Part shown: piece by piece, positions 28,362-35,882 of the stretch | How the letters are laid out: the number at the start of each line of letters is the position of its first letter | Position numbering within the stretch: position 1 is the stretch's first letter | Origin: Primorskyibacter flagellatus | GTDB taxonomy: Bacteria; Pseudomonadota; Alphaproteobacteria; Rhodobacterales; Rhodobacteraceae | Assembly (NCBI RefSeq): GCF_900176485.1 | Contig: NZ_FWYD01000005.1 | Span: 62,001 to 126,000 of the forward strand | Length of the DNA: 64,000 nt | Reading direction: 5' to 3' | Program-made: the position numbers and the translations under genes | The notes under the pieces: generated by a model | Database searches by the model: none | The model's input: only the letters and a program-made list of their open reading frames with translations | What the model was told of the DNA's origin: nothing

Positions 28362-29093
28362 TCAGAAGTAGCTTTTTACCAGACCCCCGGCGATCAGTGA
28401 CCAGCCATTGGCGATCACGAAGAAGGCAAGTTTGAACGGGAGTGAGACGATAGCAGGCGGCACCATCATCATCCCCATCGACATCAGCACGGCGGCCACG
28501 ACCAGATCAATGATCAGGAAGGGCAAAAATACAAGAAAGCCGATCTGGAATGCGCGGGCGATCTCGGAAAGAAGAAAGCTGGGAACAAGGACGGAAAACG
28601 GTGCATTCGTGGGCGTGAAACGTGCGCCTTCGGTTTCGCGCAGTTCAGCCATGGCCGCAAATGTTTGATCATCCATCCTGTTTGACATGAACGCACGGAA
28701 CGGTTCAGAGCCACGGCTGAGCGCCTCTGACAGCTCTATCTGTTCCGCCAACAAGGGTTCGATGGCCACGGTCCAGGCTTCGGTGAAGACCGGCTCCATC
28801 ACGAAATAGGTCAGAAAAAGGGCCAGACTGACGATCAGCATGTTTGGTGGCGATTGCTGAAGCCCGACAGCTTGGCGCAGGATCGCCAGCACCGTCACGA
28901 TGAACGGAAAGCAGGTCACCATGATCAGTATGCCAGGTGCCAGTCCCAGCACCGTGACGATCGCGATCAATTGCAGGCTTGTCGCGGTCAGCGATTCACC
29001 CCCGCCAAGGTCCAGCGACAATTGCTGCGCGCTTGCAGGCAGCGCAACGATGCACAACAGCGCAGTCAGGACTGGAAGGAGGCTGCGGACCAT
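28362..29093 (-). CDS. fliP: Flagellar type III export protein FliP
   Basis: A 243-residue core component of the flagellar export gate in the inner membrane. A cleavable signal (MVRSLLPVLTALLCIVALPASAQ) is followed by four hydrophobic helices. The conserved FliP/SctR blocks are visible, including PGILIMVTCFPFIVTVLAILRQAVGLQQSPPN and the C-terminal VLMSMGMMMVPP...LPFKLAFFV. The start overlaps the fliN stop by one base. The usual partners fliQ, fliR, flhB and flhA do not follow; instead the protease cassette lies downstream. Confidence 0.96.
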   Translation of the reverse strand: MVRSLLPVLTALLCIVALPASAQQLSLDLGGGESLTATSLQLIAIVTVLGLAPGILIMVTCFPFIVTVLAILRQAVGLQQSPPNMLIVSLALFLTYFVMEPVFTEAWTVAIEPLLAEQIELSEALSRGSEPFRAFMSNRMDDQTFAAMAELRETEGARFTPTNAPFSVLVPSFLLSEIARAFQIGFLVFLPFLIIDLVVAAVLMSMGMMMVPPAIVSLPFKLAFFVIANGWSLIAGGLVKSYF

Positions 29094-29392
29094 CAGGTGA
29101 GACTGGACTGAAGGTCGGCGATCTCGATGATGCGGACGGCAAGGCGGCCTGTTTCATCCCCTTCGACCATCTCCAAAGATCCGACGCCGATCAGCTTGTC
29201 GCCAACGTAAAGTTCCACCGGGTCGCTTACCAGTTTGTCCAATACCAGGACGGATTGTTCCTCCAGTCCCAGTAAATCGCGCACCAAAGGTCGCGCCTTG
29301 CCGACGCTGATTGAGATTTCGATCGGAATGCGGGTCAGCATGCTTTGCTGATCGCTTGGTGTCGGGGTTTGCGTGGTAATACTGTCAACCAT
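29093..29392 (-). CDS. fliN: Flagellar motor switch protein FliN
   Basis: A 99-residue SpoA-domain protein of the C-ring that sets rotation direction. The core runs IPIEISISVGKARPLVRDLLGLEEQSVLVLDK and ends in the strand-rich VELYVGDKLIGVGSLEMVEG, as in FliN/SpoA families; the length is at the short end because the variable N-terminus is brief. It overlaps fliH by eight bases upstream and shares one base with fliP downstream, so the four genes fliF-fliH-fliN-fliP form one transcript. Confidence 0.93.
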   Translation of the reverse strand: MVDSITTQTPTPSDQQSMLTRIPIEISISVGKARPLVRDLLGLEEQSVLVLDKLVSDPVELYVGDKLIGVGSLEMVEGDETGRLAVRIIEIADLQSSLT

Positions 29393-29987
29393 TGACCACC
29401 TCCTTGCGGTTATCTTGCATAAAGCCTTGCAGGGCTTCCTGGATGTTGTTCAGAACGGCCGCCAAATCGACGCGGCGTTCGATCTGACCAAAGCGTATAT
29501 CGGCCTGTCCTTCAGCCAGTTGGGAATCATCGGTAAGCGTCACGGGCATTTTGAAGTCGCCACTCAGCAAAGGCGCAATCGCTGCACGGTTTCCGGGGGC
29601 AACGACGATCTCTACTGATTGCGCCGATTGCGTCAGCGTCAGATCCTTCAGCATTTCCACCACATGCAGACCAAGTGCATCGCGTGCCAGTTTCGGCAGC
29701 AGGGACTCGACCATATCATTGAGCAGCGGCGCCATACTTTCGACGACCTGCGAATAGGCCTCGTGATAGGTGAAGGACAGATCCTGCAAGTTCTGGGCCA
29801 AGTCGCTTGAAATTCGGGATTGGTCTTCGGATTGCGTCTTGATCGCATCGTCCCAGCCGGCCTTGTAGCCCTGTTCGAAAGAGTCCAGCCGCATCGCCTC
29901 GCATTCGTCTTCGTTCATCTGGATCAATGTCCCGGCGCTTCCTGCCCCGATTCCGAAATCTTCCAGCAAGTCGGCAAGTGCCTTCAT
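29385..29987 (-). CDS. fliH: FliH-like flagellar export ATPase regulator
   Basis: A 200-residue cytoplasmic protein between FliF and FliN genes. It has an acidic N-terminus, a long helix with DSFEQGYKAGWDDAI, a central helical stretch and a C-terminal alpha/beta region (VEIVVAPGNRAAIAPLL, QADIRFGQIERRVDLAAV), matching the layout of FliH/YscL regulators that hold the FliI ATPase at the export gate. Primary-sequence conservation in this family is low, so the name rests mainly on layout and position. It overlaps fliF by four bases and fliN by eight. Confidence 0.8.
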   Translation of the reverse strand: MKALADLLEDFGIGAGSAGTLIQMNEDECEAMRLDSFEQGYKAGWDDAIKTQSEDQSRISSDLAQNLQDLSFTYHEAYSQVVESMAPLLNDMVESLLPKLARDALGLHVVEMLKDLTLTQSAQSVEIVVAPGNRAAIAPLLSGDFKMPVTLTDDSQLAEGQADIRFGQIERRVDLAAVLNNIQEALQGFMQDNRKEVVNG

Positions 29988-31579
29988 GTGGCAGGTTCCT
30001 TTTCATCAAGCCATGTCCGAAGGACTTCGACGGTTTCTTCGCGCCGTTCCGCGATCAGCCCGCGCAGACGGTCAACTGGGTCATCACCGGTTGCGTGACT
30101 TTCAATGCTCTCGGCGGGGTTTCTTTCGACCAGTTTCATGCTGCCGAAGTCGCCGTTCCCATCTTCGATCTCCCCGGTCAATGCAGTCATTGATGCATCC
30201 TGGGCAGTGGCCGCGTCAGGCGCGGGCAGAGCGTTCGGAACTGGCCGCGACAGGACCGGGCGCACGACGAAAAGGCCCAAAATCAGAGCGACAATCGCCA
30301 ATACCGCCATCTGCACAAGCCGCATCGGCTGCAAATCCCAGTTTATCCAGCGCTGTGGCAAAGCTTCGGTCCCGATGACGTTGCGCGGCTCGAAGGCCAT
30401 GGACCGTATCGTGATGTCGTCGCCGCGGCTTTCCTCGTATCCCACGGCCGAGGCGACCAAGGCGCGCAACGCCTCGATTTCCGCTTCGGGCAACGGGGCG
30501 AAGACTTGATTGCCGTTGGCATCGGTGGAAATCGTGCCATTGACCAGAACCGCGACCGTCAGCCGCTTGACCGCGCCGGGCACACGGGTGATTTCGCGCC
30601 GGGTTTCGGACACCTCGTAGTTCACCCGTTCGCGCGTTTCCGAATTTCGGCTCTTGGAGGAATCGTTGCCGCCGGCTTCACCATCAGGCAGGTTCGAAGC
30701 GACGGTTACGTTGCCACCGCCCTGATCTTCTTCCTCCGTAGAGACTTCTTCGCTGTCCGTGCTGATGACCACTCGGGATTCGGGATCGAAATGGCGTTCC
30801 GTAATCAATTCACTTTCCGTCACCGTATCGACGCTGACTTCCACCACGGCATTGCCCTGACCAACGCGGGCCTCCACCAGCCGTTGTACCCGGCTACGAA
30901 GCATTTCGCCCTTGTCTTCAGCGGTTTTTGAAGAATTCAGCTCATCATCTCCGGCCACCAGTTTTCCCTGTCCGTCAATCACAGCGACATCGTCGGGCTG
31001 AAGGCCGGGCACGGCAGAGGCGATCAGATAGCGAAACGCCCGCGCTTGGGCCGCACCCAATGCGGCACCGCCGCTTGTGATCGACAGCGATGCAGACGGT
31101 TTGAGATCGCGTTGGAACGGGTTGGATCCGGCATTGGCGATATGCACGCGGGCGGAACTGACGGCGGGGCTGGCGAGGATGGTGCGTGCCAACTCGCCTT
31201 CTTTCGCCCGCCAATAGGCGGCATCGAACATCTGTGACGTCGTGCCGAATCCCGACAGGCTGTCCAACAGTTCATATCCTTGTGTGCCGTTTGCGGGCAG
31301 GCCTTCGCTTGCCAAGGTCATGCGCAGTTCATCGCGCCGCCCCGTTTCGACAAAAATAGAGCTTCCGCGCACTTCGTAAGCGGCGTTGCGCTGTTCGAGG
31401 GCTGTAATCACCTCGCCTGCGGCAACCGGCTCCAGTCCGGCATAGAGAAGGTCCATCGACGGTGTCGTTGCCATGCGAGACAATCCAAGAATGGCTGCAA
31501 AAATCGCAAATGTTGCCCCTGCGATGAAGATTTTCCTACGCAGATCCAACGCGTTCCACATGGTTATGAGCTGCTGCAC
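29984..31579 (-). CDS. fliF: Flagellar MS-ring protein FliF
   Basis: A 531-residue inner-membrane ring protein on which the basal body is built. It has an N-terminal membrane helix (KIFIAGATFAIFAAILGLSR), the ring-building periplasmic domain with TPSMDLLYAGLEPVAAGEVI, the GYELLD...TSQMFDAAYWRAKEGELARTI segment, a Ser/Glu-rich loop around residue 290, and a second helix near 435-455. The C-terminus binds FliG. A GTG start at 31579 has GGAGGA four bases upstream. It heads the minus-strand operon and is divergent from fliL. Confidence 0.95.
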   Translation of the reverse strand: MQQLITMWNALDLRRKIFIAGATFAIFAAILGLSRMATTPSMDLLYAGLEPVAAGEVITALEQRNAAYEVRGSSIFVETGRRDELRMTLASEGLPANGTQGYELLDSLSGFGTTSQMFDAAYWRAKEGELARTILASPAVSSARVHIANAGSNPFQRDLKPSASLSITSGGAALGAAQARAFRYLIASAVPGLQPDDVAVIDGQGKLVAGDDELNSSKTAEDKGEMLRSRVQRLVEARVGQGNAVVEVSVDTVTESELITERHFDPESRVVISTDSEEVSTEEEDQGGGNVTVASNLPDGEAGGNDSSKSRNSETRERVNYEVSETRREITRVPGAVKRLTVAVLVNGTISTDANGNQVFAPLPEAEIEALRALVASAVGYEESRGDDITIRSMAFEPRNVIGTEALPQRWINWDLQPMRLVQMAVLAIVALILGLFVVRPVLSRPVPNALPAPDAATAQDASMTALTGEIEDGNGDFGSMKLVERNPAESIESHATGDDPVDRLRGLIAERREETVEVLRTWLDEKEPAT

Positions 31580-31697
31580 AGTATCCTCCGTTCGTCAGGC
31601 GTTCTGCCCGGATAACGGCATGTTTGGCGCAACAGCCTTAACAATCGGTTAGTCCCTGCACGTCTATAAGCGGACAAGACAAACACAGGAGGTTTCT
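31580..31697. promoter_or_regulatory. Divergent flagellar promoter region (fliF / fliL)
   Basis: A 118-base gap between the divergent start codons must hold both promoters. AGGAGG (31689-31694) is a near-perfect ribosome site for fliL. No clear sigma-28 or sigma-54 box could be assigned by eye. Confidence 0.5.
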
Positions 31698-32195
31698 ATG
31701 ACTGATGCGGCGATGCCCGAGGATGAACTCGCGCCGAAAGGTTCAAAAATGCCGCTGATTCTTGGGCTTGTCCTTGCTCTTGCTGGGGGCGGCGGCGGCT
31801 TTATTGCGGCAAAGATGGGACTGATACCCGGTGTTGGTCATAGCCCGGTGGCCGAAACGGTGCCCGAGGACATGCATGTGCCCGACAGCCTTCCCGACGT
31901 CGCCTTTCTTGCGATGGAGCCGATGATCATCTCGATCGGTGAAGGAAGTGAGCGGTCACATGTCCGGTTCTCTGCCCAGCTGGAAGTGCCCGCCGCCTAT
32001 CAGTCCGAAGTGGAGTTCCTGCTGCCTCGGATTATCAACGTGCTCAACAGCTATCTGCGCGCGCTTGATTTGAAGGATTTTGAACAGCCCGCAGCACTGC
32101 CCAAGCTCCGCGGTCAGATGCTGCGCCGCGTTCAGCTTGTTGTTGGTGATGAGCGTGTGAACGACATTCTCGTCATGGAATTTTTGGTCAATTAA
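31698..32195 (+). CDS. fliL: Flagellar basal-body-associated protein FliL
   Basis: A 165-residue single-pass inner-membrane protein that surrounds the stator. A short cytoplasmic tail is followed by the helix MPLILGLVLALAGGGGGFIAA and a periplasmic stomatin-like domain: FLAMEPMIISIG, SHVRFSAQLEV, then ILVMEFLVN at the end. AGGAGG precedes the ATG by four bases. It is first of three plus-strand genes with a coiled-coil membrane protein and a MotE-like protein. Confidence 0.93.
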   Translation: MTDAAMPEDELAPKGSKMPLILGLVLALAGGGGGFIAAKMGLIPGVGHSPVAETVPEDMHVPDSLPDVAFLAMEPMIISIGEGSERSHVRFSAQLEVPAAYQSEVEFLLPRIINVLNSYLRALDLKDFEQPAALPKLRGQMLRRVQLVVGDERVNDILVMEFLVN

Positions 32196-32205
32196 GGAGC
32201 CTGAG

Positions 32206-32571
32206 ATGGAATATATCGCGGATATCTTGCTTGTGTCCGGTGCTCTGGGTGCCGGGTTCTATTGTTTCATTCTTGCCCGGCGACTGAGCCGGTTCAACGA
32301 CCTTGAAGGTGGTGTCGGTGGTGCGGTTGCGGTGCTTTCGATGCAGGTTGACGACCTGAAGAAGACGCTTGAGACCGCGCAAACTGCTGCCACCGCGTCG
32401 GAAGGATCGCTGAAGGATCTGACCTCGCGCGCGGATGATGTGGCCCGCCGGTTGGAAATGCTGGTCGCCTCCATGCACGATCTGCCGTCCGGACATGGCA
32501 AAACCAATGGTGAGGCTGTTTCGAACGAACCGTTCTTCGTGCGTCACAATCACTCCGGGACAGCGAAATGA
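32206..32571 (+). CDS. Small membrane protein with coiled coil, flagellar operon
   Basis: A 121-residue protein of no recognised family. Residues 5-25 are a membrane helix (ILLVSGALGAGFYCFIL) followed by RRLSRFNDLEGGVGGAVAVLS and a coiled-coil stretch (about 48-88, VDDLKKTLETAQ...DDVARRLEML). It starts ten bases after fliL and overlaps the MotE-like gene by ATGA. Position and topology suggest a stator-associated or basal-body accessory factor; this is inference from context only. Confidence 0.8.
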   Translation: MEYIADILLVSGALGAGFYCFILARRLSRFNDLEGGVGGAVAVLSMQVDDLKKTLETAQTAATASEGSLKDLTSRADDVARRLEMLVASMHDLPSGHGKTNGEAVSNEPFFVRHNHSGTAK

Positions 32572-33164
32572 GTAAGGTAAAAAATACAACGCCACGGCGT
32601 CGCAAAGGGCGGGGCACGCTGTCGATCATCGCGGGGTTGCTGCTCGCCTCGGGCATCATTCGTCTTGGCACGCACGCGACATCGGCATTTGCGTTCCAGT
32701 CGGCACCAGAGGTCGCATCGACGCCCATCGAAGAACCTCAGGTTTGTCCTGATAATGCCGAGCTTGAAGAGGTGATTTCCGCTCTCAAACGAAGAGAGGA
32801 AAAGCTGGACGCCCGGGAAAAAGAGATCGCGCGTCGATCTGAGACGCTTGAAATTCAGCAGGCAGAAGCAGAGGCAAGGATTGCATCTGCGAAAGCTGAA
32901 GAAGAGAAATTGCGGCTGACGATGGCGGCGGCGTCCTCGGCGGCGGAGGACGACGTTTCGCAACTCACCAAGGTTTATGCCAACATGAAGCCCAAGCAGG
33001 CAGCGGGCCTGTTCGAAGAAATGGATCCGGAATTTGCGGCGGGTTTCCTGGGGCGGATGGCACCCGGTGCCGCCGCACAAGTCATGGCGGGAATGACACC
33101 AAAAGCCGCATATGCGATTAGCGTTGTGCTTGCTGGGCGCAATATCGGTGCCGGTTCAAAGTAG
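32568..33164 (+). CDS. motE: MotE-like flagellar chaperone (MgtE_N-like domain)
   Basis: A 198-residue protein with an N-terminal signal-anchor (TLSIIAGLLLASGII), a long charged coiled coil (about 65-115) and a C-terminal repeat region: VYANMKPKQAAGLFEEMDPEFAAGFLGRM and APGAAAQVMAGMTPKAAYAI. That helical repeat matches the MgtE intracellular N-domain seen in MotE, the periplasmic chaperone of MotC in alphaproteobacteria. The ATGA overlap with the preceding gene ties it to fliL. MotC itself is not in the window. Confidence 0.82.
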   Translation: MSKVKNTTPRRRKGRGTLSIIAGLLLASGIIRLGTHATSAFAFQSAPEVASTPIEEPQVCPDNAELEEVISALKRREEKLDAREKEIARRSETLEIQQAEAEARIASAKAEEEKLRLTMAAASSAAEDDVSQLTKVYANMKPKQAAGLFEEMDPEFAAGFLGRMAPGAAAQVMAGMTPKAAYAISVVLAGRNIGAGSK

Positions 33165-33203
33165 AAAGCGGCCCGCGTTAAACTGTCTCCGTCTGGTGAT
33201 CGG

Positions 33204-34385
33204 TTAATCCAGAGAAACGAGGATTTTCGCGATTTTCGTCGGATCGTATTTGGCCTCTTCTACGGTGCAAAGTGGCAGCCGATGGCATTGGATGCCGGTC
33301 TGGCGCGTAACCTCGTTGCAGTCTGCTTCGGGTACGGAGCGGTCACAGATAACGTGCGATATCAAACGAGTCGGTCGAGTATCTGCACCGGCATCCGCTC
33401 GCAGGGGGGTGATGAGGGCCAACACTTGATCGCTAAGTCTGTGACCCAAAGCTTCGGGATCCGCGCCGAGGCTTGGCAGGTAGATTTTCGGAGCGCGCCG
33501 CTGTGCGATCGCGTTTCCGACGCCGCCGGGCAGAAGGTTGGTGACAACGCTGGAATAAAGGCTGCCGGGTGGATAGCAGATCACGTCTGCCTGCTCGATC
33601 AGGGTGCGATTGCGCTTTGGCAGTTCCACATCACTGGCGGTCAATTCAGACGTTCCGTCACTTAAAAAACAGCGAGCAATCGGGCTGTCGATCGGTGGTG
33701 CTTCTTTTCCGCTGATCAGCCGCTGGCTGATAATCTTGCGTCCATCGGACAGTTCGACACCGAGTTGCAGGTTTTCATCCACCACCGCGCGCACGGTGCC
33801 GCGCACGTCAACCATCTTGGACATCAAAAACAGCACAGGTTCCAGCGCACGCCCATTGCTCAGATAGCCGCCCGCAAGGATCAGGTTGCCGACGCTGGCG
33901 TTGCGATAATTGAAATCTTCGGGAACCGCTTTGCCGAAACTGTCCAGAAAAGTTTGGATCAACTGGCGCATCGGTTTGGCGATCGCCGAAATCAGCGGAT
34001 GCTGTCCGGCGATCATCTGCGCGACTTCGGACCTGAGTTCACCTTGGGGCGCGGTTTTTGATAGACGATGGCTGAACAGGGCATAGACATCGGGCTGACC
34101 AAGAACGGATTCGTCCGCCAGCGCCATCAGCCGACTGCGCAAATCTCCGACGGCAGGCATGTCAAAGGCCTTTCTCAGGATCTGCGAGCTTCCACCGCTG
34201 TCAAACGGTGTGATGAGATGCATGGAGTTGAACGTGTAGCGTTTAAGCTGGCGCGATATGTCGTTCAACGCGCTTCCGCCGCTGAAAAACAGGATGCGCG
34301 GCCCCAGATGCGGGGCGCTTTGCGCGCGCGCGACCCGCAGATCGTCTGGCAGGCTTTGGTCCCGCTCAATCCTGATCGTGGTCAT
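33204..34385 (-). CDS. CofD/YvcK-family protein (GAK-system CofD-like)
   Basis: A 393-residue protein with the CofD-type nucleotide/phosphate fold. The N-terminal ILFFSGGSALNDISRQLKRYT and HLITPFDSGGSSQILRKAF are the characteristic Gly/Ser loops, and DVICYPPGSLYSSVVTNLLPGGV with YLPSLGADPE follows later. The sequence is closest in style to proteins labelled GAK-system CofD-like, rather than the F420 enzyme or YvcK. The usual partners of that system (an ATP-grasp enzyme and a small protein) are not seen beside it. It is convergent with the MotE-like gene and separated by 39 bases. Substrate unknown. Confidence 0.8.
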   Translation of the reverse strand: MTTIRIERDQSLPDDLRVARAQSAPHLGPRILFFSGGSALNDISRQLKRYTFNSMHLITPFDSGGSSQILRKAFDMPAVGDLRSRLMALADESVLGQPDVYALFSHRLSKTAPQGELRSEVAQMIAGQHPLISAIAKPMRQLIQTFLDSFGKAVPEDFNYRNASVGNLILAGGYLSNGRALEPVLFLMSKMVDVRGTVRAVVDENLQLGVELSDGRKIISQRLISGKEAPPIDSPIARCFLSDGTSELTASDVELPKRNRTLIEQADVICYPPGSLYSSVVTNLLPGGVGNAIAQRRAPKIYLPSLGADPEALGHRLSDQVLALITPLRADAGADTRPTRLISHVICDRSVPEADCNEVTRQTGIQCHRLPLCTVEEAKYDPTKIAKILVSLD

Positions 34386-34534
34386 GGCGATGAGTTCCAG
34401 GCAGGCAAAAGAAGCGACTCCATCGTCAAAGGTTTAGAAAACCGTGCGCTGAGATCTTTCATAGCTATTTTGGCCTATCTCGTCATCCGCTAGACGCAAC
34501 AGATCAGATGGGCAGGACTATGGGCGATCTGCAT

Positions 34535-35761
34535 CTAATGAATACCGGTCACCGGGGATACATCGCCGCGTGTGGCAATCTCGGACAAGGTCAACGATAC
34601 CGCGCCGGAGAGTGCAAACCCGGTGGCAAGATATAAGATCGTGCCGTCATAGAACGCCCCAAGACAGAGCGTGAAAGCGGTTGCGACAAGGCTGGACCCC
34701 GACGCAATCAGTGACGCCCCAAGTCCGGCGACCTGGCCCAATGACCGCATTGCCATGGCGTTCAGGTTTCCGAAAAGCACTCCGATTGCGAAGAAGCCCA
34801 CGAAACCAAGCCCCATGAAGACCGCAAGCGGCGGTCGCCCCCCGGACAGCCACGAAGCGACAAGCATCAACAGGCCCGCTGCGGTCAAGCCGACAAAACC
34901 TGCGCGTGCCATCCGGTCCATTCCGAACCGCAGGACGAGCGTTCCATTGCAGAACGCCGCCAGCCCGGTTGCTGCGGCGAAGATTGCAAAGAAGATCGGA
35001 AACCCCGTGGTAATGCCGTATGCGTCATGGAACAGATCGACGGACGTGCTTAGAAACAGCAACTGCGCCCCGAAAACCAATCCCGTGGCGACGATGATTA
35101 GCGAGACCCTGCGACATGCCAGAATGCGTCCGGTGTTCCGCAGCAGTTTTCCTGCCGTAATCGACACACGCCGTTGCGGCAACAGCGTCTCTGGCTGACG
35201 GACGACCAGCCACACTGCCAGCACAAATGCCAAGACAAGATAGCCGCCGAAGATTGATCGCCATCCGCCCGCCAGAAGGATTGCTTGCCCCAGAAAGGGC
35301 GCCACCATCGGGACCAAGATGAGCAAGGTGAACATGAAGGACATCACCCGCGCCATCGCGTCACCTTCGTATTGATCGCGGATCATCGCGCGCGTCGCGA
35401 TCTTTGGCCCTGCCACCCCGGCGCCCTGAAGAAATCTGCCAAGGACAAGCGTCTCTATCGACCCGGCGAGCAGGGCGATGATCGTCCCTGCGACATAGAC
35501 TGACAGCCCGAGCAAGAGAGCTTTCTTGCGACCAATCGAGTCGGATAGCGGGCCGAGGACCAGCTCGCCGAATACCATTCCGAATATGAACAGCGATATG
35601 ACGTGGTGCGTTGACAGTGGCGGCGACAGACCAAGATCCGCCTCGATCGCACGCAAGCCGGGAAGTACCGCGTCGATGCTGATCGCAGTCAGCGACGTCA
35701 GCATCGCATAAAGAATGATGCGCTCGCGATGAGCCGCGTCGGGTTGGATCTGTTCACTCAT
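34535..35761 (-). CDS. Bcr/CflA-family MFS drug efflux transporter
   Basis: A 408-residue major-facilitator antiporter with about 12 hydrophobic helices. The Bcr/CflA pattern is clear: TSLTAISIDAVLPGLRAIEADL in helix 1, then LGPLSDSIGRKKALLLG (motif A) and FLQGAGVAGPKIATRAMIRD (motif C region). Start 35761 places MSEQIQP just before helix 1; the frame extends to 35959 but that part overlaps the cytochrome gene and has no transporter character. It lies 121 bases after the cytochrome gene on the same strand. Export of small toxic compounds is the family's usual job. Confidence 0.9.
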   Translation of the reverse strand: MSEQIQPDAAHRERIILYAMLTSLTAISIDAVLPGLRAIEADLGLSPPLSTHHVISLFIFGMVFGELVLGPLSDSIGRKKALLLGLSVYVAGTIIALLAGSIETLVLGRFLQGAGVAGPKIATRAMIRDQYEGDAMARVMSFMFTLLILVPMVAPFLGQAILLAGGWRSIFGGYLVLAFVLAVWLVVRQPETLLPQRRVSITAGKLLRNTGRILACRRVSLIIVATGLVFGAQLLFLSTSVDLFHDAYGITTGFPIFFAIFAAATGLAAFCNGTLVLRFGMDRMARAGFVGLTAAGLLMLVASWLSGGRPPLAVFMGLGFVGFFAIGVLFGNLNAMAMRSLGQVAGLGASLIASGSSLVATAFTLCLGAFYDGTILYLATGFALSGAVSLTLSEIATRGDVSPVTGIH

Positions 35762-35882
35762 GCAGGGCGCAATCCACCAGCATCTTTCAATGCTATATTC
35801 CGTAGTCGAAAGAGCCCAGCGAGGGAACGGTGAATATTTTGCAACAGGGCCGCTCAAAACGCGTTTGTCGATAGTTCGCTTG

